Shown: positions 42,799 to 51,467 of the stretch, one piece after another
Position numbering within the stretch: position 1 is the first letter of the stretch
Layout: the number at the start of each line of letters is the position of its first letter
DNA from: Paenibacillus chibensis
Lineage (GTDB): Bacteria; Bacillota; Bacilli; Paenibacillales; Paenibacillaceae
DNA length: 64,000 nucleotides
Direction of reading: 5' to 3'
Assembly: GCF_004001045.1 (NCBI RefSeq)
Contig: NZ_BIMK01000005.1
Coordinates: 124,001 to 188,000, forward strand
Position numbers and translations under genes: made by a program
Notes under the pieces: generated by a model
Seen by the model: only the letters and a program-made list of their open reading frames with translations
What the model was told of the DNA's origin: nothing
Databases searched by the model: none

Positions 42799-43743
42799 TT
42801 GCAGGAAACCACTTTTGTGATGATGCCAAAGCAAACGATACGGGAAGCCTTCATAGAGGCTTCCTCTTTTTTAACGGCTTGCGGGGTGACGGAGCCGCAA
42901 CGCAGCGCCCAGCTGCTGCTCGAGCATGTGCTGGGACTGGAGGGCGCGGCTTATTACATGGCGCTGCCCGAGCCGTTTCCCGCGGAGCGCAGGGAGGCCT
43001 GGGAGCGGGCGGTATCGCGCCGCGGTGCGGGCGAGCCTGCGCAGTATATCATCGGGATGCAGGAATTCTACGGCATCCCGTTTGAAGTGAATCCGGCCGT
43101 GCTCATTCCGCGGCCGGAGACGGAGCTGCTCGTGGAGGCCGTGCTGCAGCAGGCCGAGCGGCTGTGGCCGGAAGGCGCGGCGCCGGACCTTGGCGGCGCG
43201 GCCTCCGGCGATGCGCGCGCGGCGCGGCCGCTCGCGTGCGCCGACATCGGCACCGGCAGCGGCGCGATCGCGGTGACGCTCGCGCTGCAGGCCCCGCGCT
43301 GGCGGGTATACGCCAGCGACATTTCGCCAGGCGCGCTGCAGACGGCCGCGCGCAACGCCGCCGCAAACGGCGCGGAGGTTGCCTTCCGGGAAGGCAACCT
43401 GCTCGAACCGTTTGCGGGCTGCGGGCTGGACATCATCGTGTCCAACCCGCCTTACATCCCTGCGGCCGACATCGCCGGCCTGCAGCGGGAGGTGCGCGAC
43501 CATGAGCCGCGCACCGCGCTGGACGGCGGCACGGACGGACTCGCGCCGTACCGCATCATGATGGAGCAGCTGCCGCTGCTCAAAGCCCCGCCCCGGCTCA
43601 TCGGCTTCGAGCTCGGGCAGGGCCAGGCGCAGGATGTCGCGCAGCTCCTGCGCGAGGCAGGCCATTGGGACGACATTATCATCGTCCCCGACCTGGCCGG
43701 CATTGAGCGTCATGTGCTCGGCGTTTTGACGCGGCCGCGTTAA
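42799..43743 (+). CDS. prmC: Release factor glutamine N5-methyltransferase
   Basis: 314-residue SAM-dependent enzyme methylating the GGQ glutamine of RF1/RF2. An N-terminal helical domain ('LEHVLGLEGAAYYMALPEPFP') binds the factor; 'PRPETELLVEAVL' begins the Rossmann part, 'ADIGTGSGAIAVTLAL' binds SAM and NPPY (residues 216-219) holds the Gln. A Gly/Ala-rich insertion lies between 'GAAPD' and the SAM motif. Starts with TTG 42799, only 4 nt after the prfA stop, with GGGG 9 nt upstream. The gene is markedly more GC-rich than its neighbours. Confidence 0.95.
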   Translation: MQETTFVMMPKQTIREAFIEASSFLTACGVTEPQRSAQLLLEHVLGLEGAAYYMALPEPFPAERREAWERAVSRRGAGEPAQYIIGMQEFYGIPFEVNPAVLIPRPETELLVEAVLQQAERLWPEGAAPDLGGAASGDARAARPLACADIGTGSGAIAVTLALQAPRWRVYASDISPGALQTAARNAAANGAEVAFREGNLLEPFAGCGLDIIVSNPPYIPAADIAGLQREVRDHEPRTALDGGTDGLAPYRIMMEQLPLLKAPPRLIGFELGQGQAQDVAQLLREAGHWDDIIIVPDLAGIERHVLGVLTRPR

Positions 43744-43787
43744 TTTTTCTTTGCATCCGGTTTAAACTACAATAGAGATATTGAGGC

Positions 43788-43808
43788 CCGGGATGGGATT
43801 CATCCCGG
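43788..43808 (+). other. Hairpin ahead of rodA-like gene
   Basis: CCGGGATG-ggatt-CATCCCGG, perfect 8-bp stem, no T-run, 20 nt before the start codon. A GC-rich hairpin also precedes the second rodA-like gene (GGGGC...GCCCC, 45119-45137). Confidence 0.55.
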
Positions 43809-43828
43809 ATTAAATTGGAGGATGCCGC

Positions 43829-45058
43829 ATGCTGCAGAAATTCAAGCGAATGGATATGTCCATAGTACTGATCCTGCTGGCGCTCATGGTCTTCAGCCTG
43901 TTTTCCATTTACAGCGTGACGACGGGCCGGCCGAAGGTCGGACATTACACGGAGCGCATGGCCGTATATTATGCGGTCGGCTTCGCTGCTTTTTTGGGTT
44001 TCTCTCTGGTCAGCTACAAACTGCTGATCAAGTATGCGATATATATTTATCTCTTTGGCCTCGCACTGCTGGTGCTGGTCTTGTTCGTCGGCAACGAATA
44101 TTACGGGGCCAAAGGCTGGATGACGCTTCCGGGCGGCCTCAGTCTGCAGCCGGCCGAGCTGTTCAAGCTGTTTCTGATCATCTTCCTCTCGTATATGCTG
44201 TTTCGCAAACGCAAAAACAAGCTTTCCTTTTGGCGAGACGTGGTGCCGCTTGGCCTCATCACGCTGGTACCGTGGATGCTGGTCATGATGCAGAACGACC
44301 TTGGCAACGCACTTAGCTACATGATGATCCTGGCCGGACTGCTCTGGATCGGACGCATCAAATACACGCATGCGTTTATTGCATTGTCCGTCGGCATCGC
44401 GGCGATATACACCGGTGTTCAGGCCTACGTCCATTATCACGACAAGGCGGTCCAGCTGATCAGCGTCGACCTCGGCAAAAAACACTGGATTGCGCGCTTC
44501 GATCCGTGGCTGGTTCCGGATCTCGCTTCCCGCGACGTCAGCTGGCAGACATACAACGCGAAGCTTGCGATCGGTTCGGGCGGCATCGAAGGGAAAGGCT
44601 ACATGAAGGGAACGACCATCCAGTCGGAGCGTGTTCCGCTGGCCTATGCCGACTCCATTTTCGTGCAAGTAGCGGAGGAATACGGGTTTATCGGGTCGTC
44701 CGTGCTGCTGCTGCTGTACTTTATTCTGATTCACCGCATGGTCCTGATCGCGGCCGACTGCCGGGACCGGGCCGGACCGTATTTGATCACGGGGATCATC
44801 ACAATGTTTGTCTACCAGATTTTCGTGAATATCGGCGCATTCATCGGACTGATGCCGCTGACGGGCATCACGCTTCCTTTTATCAGCTACGGGGGCACCT
44901 CGCTTCTGATTAACATGATGAGCGTCGGCCTCGTCATGAGCATCCGGATTCACGGACAGGAAGAGGAGGAGTCTTATCCACTGCTTGAGCAGCAGGTGAA
45001 ACAGGGCTTTTTCAGCAAAACCGTCCAGCGGATCCGCAATGGATTTATCAGGAATTGA
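43829..45058 (+). CDS. FtsW/RodA/SpoVE-family glycosyltransferase, copy 1
   Basis: 409-residue SEDS protein with ten TM helices that polymerises lipid II in cell elongation, division or sporulation. Core motifs: 'GAKGWMTLPGGLSLQPAELFKL', 'MLVMMQNDLGNALSY', 'IGSGGIEGKGYMKGT', 'IFVQVAEEYGFIGSS' and 'PLTGITLPFISYGGTSLL'. The conserved catalytic Asp is in the QNDLG segment. GGAGGATG lies before the ATG. It is followed 95 bp later by a close paralogue, which Bacillus does not have at this locus. Confidence 0.93.
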   Translation: MLQKFKRMDMSIVLILLALMVFSLFSIYSVTTGRPKVGHYTERMAVYYAVGFAAFLGFSLVSYKLLIKYAIYIYLFGLALLVLVLFVGNEYYGAKGWMTLPGGLSLQPAELFKLFLIIFLSYMLFRKRKNKLSFWRDVVPLGLITLVPWMLVMMQNDLGNALSYMMILAGLLWIGRIKYTHAFIALSVGIAAIYTGVQAYVHYHDKAVQLISVDLGKKHWIARFDPWLVPDLASRDVSWQTYNAKLAIGSGGIEGKGYMKGTTIQSERVPLAYADSIFVQVAEEYGFIGSSVLLLLYFILIHRMVLIAADCRDRAGPYLITGIITMFVYQIFVNIGAFIGLMPLTGITLPFISYGGTSLLINMMSVGLVMSIRIHGQEEEESYPLLEQQVKQGFFSKTVQRIRNGFIRN

Positions 45059-45084
45059 ATCTAGCATGGCTATTCCTTTACAAT
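45055..45084 (+). promoter_or_regulatory. Promoter of second rodA-like gene
   Basis: TTGAAT (45055-45060), overlapping the copy 1 stop codon, 18-nt spacer, TACAAT (45079-45084). Confidence 0.6.
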
Positions 45085-45153
45085 AGACAAGTGAGATTTG
45101 ACAAGCATCACGGCAAGAGGGGCACAGGTAAGCCCCGCACAGGAGGATAGCAA

Positions 45154-46335
45154 ATGCTTCAAAAGCTGAAAAAAGTGGATTATGTCGTCGTATTTATCCT
45201 TTTCATATTCATGGGCATCAGTATTATGGCCATCTACAGCGTGACCGTCGGAACCAAATTCGAGGGCTCCCACATCAAGATGATCGAGTTCTACATCATG
45301 GCATTCGTCGCCTTTTTTGCGCTGATATTGCTGGATTACAAGGTGCTCGTTAAATATGCGCTCTATCTGTATCTATTCGGGATAGCGCTTTTGATCGTGG
45401 TTAACTTTTTCGGTTCGGACGTCAATGGTGCGCAGGGCTGGTTAAAGCTCGGCGGCTTCAGTCTGCAGCCGGCGGAGCTGTTTAAGCTGCTCCTGATTAT
45501 TTTCCTGACCTATTTGCTGATGAAACGGCCGAAGGCCAAATTATCTCTCTGGCGGGATGTGCTGCCGATCGGCGGACTGGCTTTCATACCGTTTGCGATC
45601 GTCATGCTCCAGAATGACCTGGGAAATGCGCTCAGCTACGTGCTGATTTTGCTCGGTCTGCTGTGGATCGGCAATATCAAGTTTTTACATGCTTTTCTCG
45701 CGCTCGTTATTTTGGCGGCTGCTGCCGTGGGCGGCATTCTTTCGTACATTCACTATCACGACAACATCGAGAGCTTCCTGAATAAAATCGGACGGACCCA
45801 CTGGACGGAACGGATCGATCCGTGGCTGGTTCCGGACAAGGCGACGGCGAAAGCCTCCTACCATACCAAAAACGCCAAGCTCGCCATCGCCTCCGGCGGC
45901 ATGCTGGGCGAAGGCTACATGAAGGGCACCTCCGTTCAGTCGGGCCGCGTTCCGTATACGTACTCCGATTCGATTTTCGTGGAAATCGCGGAGGAATTCG
46001 GCTTCGTCGGTTCCTCGGTCGTGCTGCTGCTTTACTTTATATTGATTCACCGCATGATTCTGATCTCGCTCGAATGCCGGGACCGGGCCGGCCCGCTTTT
46101 GATCGTCGGGGTGATCTCGATGATGCTCTATCAGATTTTCGAGAATATCGGCGCCTTTATCGGCATCATGCCGCTGACCGGCATCACGCTGCCGTTTATC
46201 AGTTACGGCGGTACTTCGCTGCTGATTAACGTGGCAAGCATCGGCATCGTGATGAGCGTACGCGTTCACGGCCATGAAGTCAGCGAGGATATTGTTACCC
46301 AGACCCAAAAGCTTTCAGCATCGAAGCACGCCTGA
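45154..46335 (+). CDS. FtsW/RodA/SpoVE-family glycosyltransferase, copy 2
   Basis: 393-residue SEDS protein aligned over its whole length with copy 1: 'GAQGWLKLGGFSLQPAELFKL', 'FAIVMLQNDLGNALSY', 'IASGGMLGEGYMKGTSVQSGR', 'IFVEIAEEFGFVGSSVVLLLYFILIHRM' and 'GIMPLTGITLPFISYGGTSLL'. It has its own probable promoter, so the two copies may be used under different conditions. CACAGGAGG ribosome site. No dedicated partner transpeptidase gene is present nearby. Confidence 0.93.
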   Translation: MLQKLKKVDYVVVFILFIFMGISIMAIYSVTVGTKFEGSHIKMIEFYIMAFVAFFALILLDYKVLVKYALYLYLFGIALLIVVNFFGSDVNGAQGWLKLGGFSLQPAELFKLLLIIFLTYLLMKRPKAKLSLWRDVLPIGGLAFIPFAIVMLQNDLGNALSYVLILLGLLWIGNIKFLHAFLALVILAAAAVGGILSYIHYHDNIESFLNKIGRTHWTERIDPWLVPDKATAKASYHTKNAKLAIASGGMLGEGYMKGTSVQSGRVPYTYSDSIFVEIAEEFGFVGSSVVLLLYFILIHRMILISLECRDRAGPLLIVGVISMMLYQIFENIGAFIGIMPLTGITLPFISYGGTSLLINVASIGIVMSVRVHGHEVSEDIVTQTQKLSASKHA

Positions 46336-46345
46336 AGAAAACGAG

Positions 46346-46396
46346 AAGACCGCGAGCGTATCTCTCTATAAGGGAGAAAGCTTGCCGGTCTTTTTT
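46346..46396 (+). terminator. Intrinsic terminator after rodA-like pair
   Basis: AAGACCG...CGGTCTT with an inner CTCTC/GGGAG stem, followed by T6. Confidence 0.75.
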
Positions 46397-46487
46397 CATT
46401 TTTGAGAGATTCATAGGTTTAGACTCTATCAAATCCGGACACAATGATCAGTATCATAGAGGTTTTGATAGAGGGGGAACGAATGAT

Positions 46488-47264
46488 ATGCTTATGAATC
46501 ATGACAAGGAAGACCGCCTCCGGTCTCTCGTTAAGAATACCGCCATAATATGTTGTATCCTGTTTATGCTCGCAATGACCTGGGACGCCCAAAAAACCGA
46601 TGCCGCCTTGGCTGGTGGACCGATTCCGCAAGAATCCATACGCCTGCGTATCCTCGCCAACTCGGATAATCCAAACGATCAGCTCGTCAAAAGGGAGATT
46701 CGCGATGCCGTGGTCGCCGAAATGGACGGCTGGGTGCAGCAGCTGGAGGATCCGCAAAGCCTGGATGAAGCGCGTGCGACGATTCGCCGCCATCTTCCGG
46801 AGCTGCATGATCTGGTGGGGGAAGAGCTGGCAAAGAAGGGCATTACTTATGACTATCAGGTTGAGCTGGCCATCGTTCCTTTTCCGACGAAGCTATACGG
46901 AGGTACCGTGTATCCGGCAGGCAACTACGAAGCGCTAAGAATCACGCTTGGTGAGGGAAAAGGCCAAAACTGGTGGTGCGTGCTGTTCCCGCCGCTCTGC
47001 TTTATCGATGCGGGAAGCGGCGACGCGGCGGCGCAGCCGGCCGCAGCGAAAGCATCGGCGAAAGCAGACGCCGCCAAAGCGCAGGATGGCAAAGACGGCA
47101 AAGACGGCAAGGTGAAAAAGACGTCATATACCCCTTCCGAAGCGAAGACGCAGGCGGTAACAGCTACCGAGCAGGTACCGGCCAAGGCGTCCGAGCCTCA
47201 GGTTCGCTTCTTTCTCTGGGACGTGCTCGAAAGCATCTTCGGCTGGATCAAATCCTTGTTCTGA
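46488..47264 (+). CDS. spoIIR: Stage II sporulation protein R
   Basis: 258-residue signalling protein made in the forespore and exported to activate SpoIIGA, which processes pro-SigmaE in the mother cell. A hydrophobic N-terminal segment ('AIICCILFMLAMTW') is followed by the family core 'IRLRILANSDNPNDQLVKREIRDAV', 'KLYGGTVYPAGNYEALRITLGEGKGQNWWCVLFPPLCFID'. After that a low-complexity Ala/Lys/Asp linker (about 176-243) leads to 'FFLWDVLESIFGWIKSLF'. GAGGGGG precedes ATG 46488. Its presence implies endospore formation. A SigF promoter was looked for but not convincingly found. Confidence 0.95.
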   Translation: MLMNHDKEDRLRSLVKNTAIICCILFMLAMTWDAQKTDAALAGGPIPQESIRLRILANSDNPNDQLVKREIRDAVVAEMDGWVQQLEDPQSLDEARATIRRHLPELHDLVGEELAKKGITYDYQVELAIVPFPTKLYGGTVYPAGNYEALRITLGEGKGQNWWCVLFPPLCFIDAGSGDAAAQPAAAKASAKADAAKAQDGKDGKDGKVKKTSYTPSEAKTQAVTATEQVPAKASEPQVRFFLWDVLESIFGWIKSLF

Positions 47265-47502
47265 GCGAAAGCCGCATATACGGCTGGAATTACGCTTGAC
47301 GAAGATCTGTGCTAAAATACGAAAGATAAGCTGCTGGTAAGGCGAAAAAGGAACGTTTACAAATGAAGCGGCTTGACGGCTTAAAATAGGAGTGCCTGAA
47401 GTCTACGGGACAAAGGGCTGCAAGCGTTTGGACAGCAGGCATTTGCCCGGCTACCCGGCGCTTTTTTGCTGGATGAACTACGAAGAGAAAGACGGGATGG
47501 AA

Positions 47503-48630
47503 ATGACGCATACTGATAGAGAAACCGGCGCTGGGCGGATGCCGTCCACCCCCCATTGGCATATTGATTCCGCAGCCATGTCCGAGCCTGCGAGGCTGCA
47601 AGGGCTGCTGAAAGAAGCGGCGGCTCTGCTGCGGCAGGGCGGCGTGGTTGCTTTTCCGACCGAAACCGTATACGGCCTGGGCGCCGATGCGCGCGTGACG
47701 TCGGCCGTGGAGGCCGTGTTTGCCGCCAAAGGCAGGCCTTCGGATAATCCGCTTATCGTCCATATAGCGAAGGACGAGCAGCTGGATGAGCTTGTGCAGC
47801 AGGTGGGTCCTACAGCGCGGAAGCTGATGGATGCCTTCTGGCCGGGACCGTTGACCATCGTGCTTCCGGTCCGGGAGGGCGTATTATCTCCGCGCGTTAC
47901 CGCGGGTCTCGATACGGTAGGCATCCGTATGCCGGACCATCCGGTCGCGCTGGCCTTGATTGAAGAATCCGGATGTCCGGTTGCGGCTCCGAGCGCGAAC
48001 CGTTCCGGACGTCCGAGCCCGACATTGGCCGGCCATGTGCTTGAGGATTTGGCCGATTCGATCGACGGGATTGTCGACGGCGGCGCGACGGGGGTCGGCG
48101 TGGAGTCGACCGTTGTACAGGTGCAGGAGGACGGCGCCATCACGGTTCTGCGCCCCGGCGGCGTTACCCTGGAGCAGCTGTCGCTGGCTGCCGGCGTTCC
48201 GGTGCAGCTCGATCCTGCCTTGCTTCCCGAATCGGGAGGCGTAAGCGATCAGGCACCGCGGGCTCCGGGAATGAAATACACGCACTATGCCCCGAAGGGT
48301 GAGCTCAGCATCGTGACCGGGGAATCGCAGGCCGAAGTTTCCGCATGGATCAGCCGCAGCCTGAAAGAAGCCGCTGCGCGCGGCGAGCGGACAGGTGTGC
48401 TTGCCTTCGACGAGCACATCGGCTCATATGAGGCGGACTGCGTTCTGTCGCTGGGCAGCCTTTCCGATCTGAGCACGGCTGCGCATCGGTTATACGCCCT
48501 GCTTCGCCGCATGGATGAAGAGCGCATCGGCTATATTTTATCCGAGGCTTGTCCCGAGGATGGGCTGGGCGCTGCAATTATGAACCGGCTTCGCAAGGCG
48601 GCCGGGCAAACCGTTATTCGCCTCGGCTGA
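47503..48630 (+). CDS. ywlC: Threonylcarbamoyl-AMP synthase (Sua5/YwlC)
   Basis: 375-residue enzyme making threonylcarbamoyl-AMP from Thr, bicarbonate and ATP for t6A37 of ANN-decoding tRNAs. The YrdC domain covers 'LRQGGVVAFPTETVYGLGADA', 'IFxAKGRPSDNPLIVH'-like 'VFAAKGRPSDNPLIVH', 'FWPGPLTIVL', 'VGIRMPDHP' and 'APSANRSGRPSPT'; the linker 'APGMKYTHYAPKGEL' leads to the Sua5-type C-terminal domain. ATG 47503 with GGGA 6 nt upstream is chosen; ATG 47497 is close behind, and the frame open from 47392 has no ribosome site. Confidence 0.95.
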   Translation: MTHTDRETGAGRMPSTPHWHIDSAAMSEPARLQGLLKEAAALLRQGGVVAFPTETVYGLGADARVTSAVEAVFAAKGRPSDNPLIVHIAKDEQLDELVQQVGPTARKLMDAFWPGPLTIVLPVREGVLSPRVTAGLDTVGIRMPDHPVALALIEESGCPVAAPSANRSGRPSPTLAGHVLEDLADSIDGIVDGGATGVGVESTVVQVQEDGAITVLRPGGVTLEQLSLAAGVPVQLDPALLPESGGVSDQAPRAPGMKYTHYAPKGELSIVTGESQAEVSAWISRSLKEAAARGERTGVLAFDEHIGSYEADCVLSLGSLSDLSTAAHRLYALLRRMDEERIGYILSEACPEDGLGAAIMNRLRKAAGQTVIRLG

Positions 48631-48724
48631 GCCGCCGGAGGATCCTGTCCGCATGTACAAGTCATGATTGTCCTTGTGTCCGCATATGGTTGTACAAGAA
48701 CCTAACGGACATGGGGGAGTTGGA

Positions 48725-49285
48725 ATGTTGGAGACATCTGCCGGCTTGGGGCAGCTGATTACGATCCTGATCATGGCCACAGCCTTGGGGATGGACGCTT
48801 TTTCGCTTGGAATCGGTATCGGTATGAAAGGGATCCGTCTGCTACATGTGCTGAGAATCAGCGTGCTTATCGGATTTTTTCACATTCTAATGCCGCTGCT
48901 GGGTATATTTACCGGCCAGTATATGAGCTCGCTGCTCGGACAAGTTACCAACTATGCTGCGGGAGGACTGCTGATTTTGCTGGGCGCGCATATGGTGTTC
49001 AACTCGTTTAAAGCCAGGGAGACCCGGATGATTGATCACCGTTCGCTGCTGGGCATGCTCCTGTTTTCGCTGAGCGTCAGCATCGACTCTTTTTCGGTCG
49101 GGGTGTCGCTGGGGATGTTCCGGAGCGATCTGCTTCTGACGGTACTCGCTTTCGGTATCTGCGGAGGGGCACTGTCGGTGATGGGCCTGCTGCTCGGGCG
49201 GAGGGTCAGCCGTAATTTGGGTGAATTCGGAGAGGCGCTGGGAGGCGTCATTCTGATGGCCTTTGGCCTCGCCTTTATCTTTTGA
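48725..49285 (+). CDS. mntP: Manganese efflux pump MntP
   Basis: 186-residue, six-TM Mn(2+) exporter (YebN/YwlD family). Each three-helix half starts with the metal-binding Asp motif: 'ATALGMDAFSLGIGIG' and 'LSVSIDSFSVGVSLG'. GGGGGAG precedes ATG 48725; the longer frame from 48668 lacks a site. No yybP-ykoY Mn riboswitch is visible upstream, so it is probably expressed with the sua5 gene. It is the counterpart of MntH at 32.8 kb. Confidence 0.93.
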   Translation: MLETSAGLGQLITILIMATALGMDAFSLGIGIGMKGIRLLHVLRISVLIGFFHILMPLLGIFTGQYMSSLLGQVTNYAAGGLLILLGAHMVFNSFKARETRMIDHRSLLGMLLFSLSVSIDSFSVGVSLGMFRSDLLLTVLAFGICGGALSVMGLLLGRRVSRNLGEFGEALGGVILMAFGLAFIF

Positions 49286-49333
49286 AGCTGTTGGAAAGGT
49301 TAAGCAACGAGACTGTGTTATTCTATTATCACA

Positions 49334-49391
49334 AGAAAAACATCTGCGAAAACTGTTCAATGGGAAGCACGCTGGAGAATGTTGTTTTTCT
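49334..49391 (+). repeat. Structured repeat element, copy B
   Basis: 58 nt starting AGAAAAACATCTGCG and ending ATGTTGTTTTTCT; same order of blocks as copy A at 41621 (ATCTG, CTGTT, GGAAGCACG, terminal arms). It lies in the mntP-ywlE gap, 38 nt before the ywlE start, in the same orientation as copy A relative to its downstream gene. Confidence 0.6.
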
Positions 49392-49429
49392 TATACCATA
49401 ACTTGAACAATCCGGGAGGTGCGATAAAC

Positions 49430-50005
<576 letters not shown>

Positions 50006-50034
50006 CGCCACATGCAGAGGCAAAATATTCCTCA

Positions 50035-50063
50035 TTGCTTTTCGAACTTGAATGATTTATGAT
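50035..50063 (+). promoter_or_regulatory. SigA-type promoter of ZTP riboswitch leader
   Basis: TTGCTT (50035-50040), 17-nt spacer, TATGAT (50058-50063); expected start near 50070, just before the aptamer. Confidence 0.65.
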
Positions 50064-50082
50064 GGTTGTGAAAACTTAAGAT

Positions 50083-50155
50083 CCGGTGTAACTGGCGACG
50101 AGTGTGGATGAAACCACGATGGAGCACCGGAGTATACGGCCGGTCGCCTGGGCGA
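50083..50155 (+). ncRNA. ZTP (pfl) riboswitch aptamer
   Basis: CCGGTG/CACCGG closes helix P1, TGTGG/CCAC forms P2, and the conserved TAACTGGCGA and GGAGC of the first domain are present; the second domain has CGGTCGCCTGGGC, whose GTCGCC can pair with GGCGAC as in pfl RNAs. It senses ZTP/ZMP, a sign of low 10-formyl-THF. Read from memory of the consensus, not by covariance search. Confidence 0.85.
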
Positions 50156-50156
50156 A

Positions 50157-50194
50157 AGAGCAATTCTGCGGTTAACCGCGGACTGCTCTTTTTT
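50157..50194 (+). terminator. Riboswitch expression-platform terminator
   Basis: AGAGCA...TGCTCT with inner CTGCGGT/ACCGCGG pairing and T6, beginning directly after the aptamer. Ligand binding would be expected to prevent it. Confidence 0.85.
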
Positions 50195-50232
50195 GTATTA
50201 AAGAACCTTCATCTCGGGGCTCTGAAATAGGG

Positions 50233-50238
50233 TATAAT
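50233..50238 (+). promoter_or_regulatory. Possible internal promoter before rpiB
   Basis: Perfect TATAAT with GG upstream lies after the riboswitch terminator, 48 nt before rpiB, with no good -35. If active, it would bypass riboswitch control. Confidence 0.4.
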
Positions 50239-50285
50239 GGTACAAGAAGTCACACAAGCACGAATTTCAGGGAGGTTTACGAAAG

Positions 50286-50741
50286 ATGAAGATTGCTGTG
50301 GGAACAGACCACGCGGGAGTGCGTTTAAAGGAAGACATCATTGCCGTCATTCAGGAAATGGGACATGAAGCGGTGGACGTGGGATGCAGCTGCGATAGCT
50401 CCGTGGACTATCCGGATTATGCCCTGCCTGTCTGCGAGCAAGTCATCTCGGGCGAGGCTGACCGCGGCATTTTAATCTGCGGCAGCGGTATCGGCATGAG
50501 CATTGCGGCCAACAAGGTTCCCGGCATCCGCTGCGCGCTGGTACATGACGTATTTTCCGCGAAAGCAACGAGAGAGCACAATGACTCCAATGTGCTGGCG
50601 ATGGGCGAGCGCGTCATCGGCCCCGGCCTCGCGCAGGAAATTGCGAAGACCTGGATCGGCACGCCATTCAGCGAAGGCGAGCGCCATGTTGGACGCGTCA
50701 ACAAAATCAAGGCGATTGAGGACCGTTATCTGCAGTCTTAG
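50286..50741 (+). CDS. rpiB: Ribose-5-phosphate isomerase B
   Basis: 151-residue enzyme interconverting ribulose-5-P and ribose-5-P, here supplying ribose for PRPP. 'IAVGTDHAGVRLK' is the N-terminal signature, Cys65 in 'LICGSGIGMSIAANK' is the catalytic base and 'RCALVHDVFSAKATREHNDSNVLAMGERVIG' completes the site. GGGAGG before ATG 50286. First gene behind the ZTP riboswitch, followed after 12 nt by ywlG. Confidence 0.96.
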   Translation: MKIAVGTDHAGVRLKEDIIAVIQEMGHEAVDVGCSCDSSVDYPDYALPVCEQVISGEADRGILICGSGIGMSIAANKVPGIRCALVHDVFSAKATREHNDSNVLAMGERVIGPGLAQEIAKTWIGTPFSEGERHVGRVNKIKAIEDRYLQS

Positions 50742-50753
50742 GGAGGTGTTCGT

Positions 50754-51362
50754 ATGGAATCGGCGGAAACAGGCATTCCATCGGAAGTTTCACTAAAAGA
50801 GCAAGTGTCGGGAATTTTACGCGAGCTGGCGGAGGCTGTGGGGCTTGGCTCCGGCAAGGTAGTCGTGGTCGGGACCAGCACGAGCGAGGTGGCCGGCCGG
50901 CGGATCGGCACCTCGGGAGCTCTCGAAGTGGCGAATGAGCTGCTGGAAGGCATCGAGGAGGTCCGTAAGGAATTCGGCTTTGACGTCGCGTTTCAGTGCT
51001 GCGAGCATCTGAACCGTGCGCTGGTCGTGGAACGATCCCTTCTGGAAGGCCTTCGTCTGACCGAAGTGGCGGCTGTTCCGGTACCCAAAGCCGGAGGCTC
51101 TATGGCAAGCGCGGCTTACCGCTCCATGAGCAATCCGTGTCTGGCCGAAACGATTGAGGCGGACGCCGGCATCGATATCGGGGAGACGCTGATCGGCATG
51201 CACCTGCGGCGCGTCGCCGTTCCGTACCGCACTCAGCTGCGTTACGTGGGCAAAGCCCGCGTGAACAGCGCCTATACGCGGCCTAAGCTGATCGGCGGGG
51301 AACGTGCGGTATACCGCATGGATGCCGGTCCGGACGAGGGCAGCGCCCATCTGTGCGATTAA
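50754..51362 (+). CDS. ywlG: TIGR01440-family protein YwlG
   Basis: 202-residue conserved protein of unknown function, nearly always next to rpiB and glyA in Bacilli. Visible are 'VVVGTSTSEVAGRRIGTSGALEVA', 'DVAFQCCEHLNRALVVE', 'VPVPKAGGSMASAAY' and the C-terminal 'RYVGKARVNSAYTRPKLIGGERAVY'. The CCEHLNRA segment with adjacent Cys and His could bind a ligand or metal, but no activity is known. Starts 12 nt after rpiB with GGGAGGTG. Confidence 0.93.
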   Translation: MESAETGIPSEVSLKEQVSGILRELAEAVGLGSGKVVVVGTSTSEVAGRRIGTSGALEVANELLEGIEEVRKEFGFDVAFQCCEHLNRALVVERSLLEGLRLTEVAAVPVPKAGGSMASAAYRSMSNPCLAETIEADAGIDIGETLIGMHLRRVAVPYRTQLRYVGKARVNSAYTRPKLIGGERAVYRMDAGPDEGSAHLCD

Positions 51363-51467
51363 TACATTGAACTGAGGCAAGATACGACTTTAGCTCAATT
51401 CAGGTACATTTTCAGTAATTCTGCATTAAAAAATAGATAGCTGAACTTAAGGGAGGAACTAGGAATT

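Noticed and set aside
43679..45067. 462-codon open frame antisense to the first rodA-like gene
   Set aside because: No start signal, polar low-quality composition, fully covered by a clear SEDS gene.
46440..46487. SigF promoter of spoIIR
   Set aside because: GTATCA followed by a GG-rich stretch is suggestive, but the -10 does not fit GGnnAnnnT.
48631..48724. yybP-ykoY Mn riboswitch before mntP
   Set aside because: Gap is too short and conserved loops are absent; only an imperfect direct repeat (TGTCCGCA...TACAAG) is visible.
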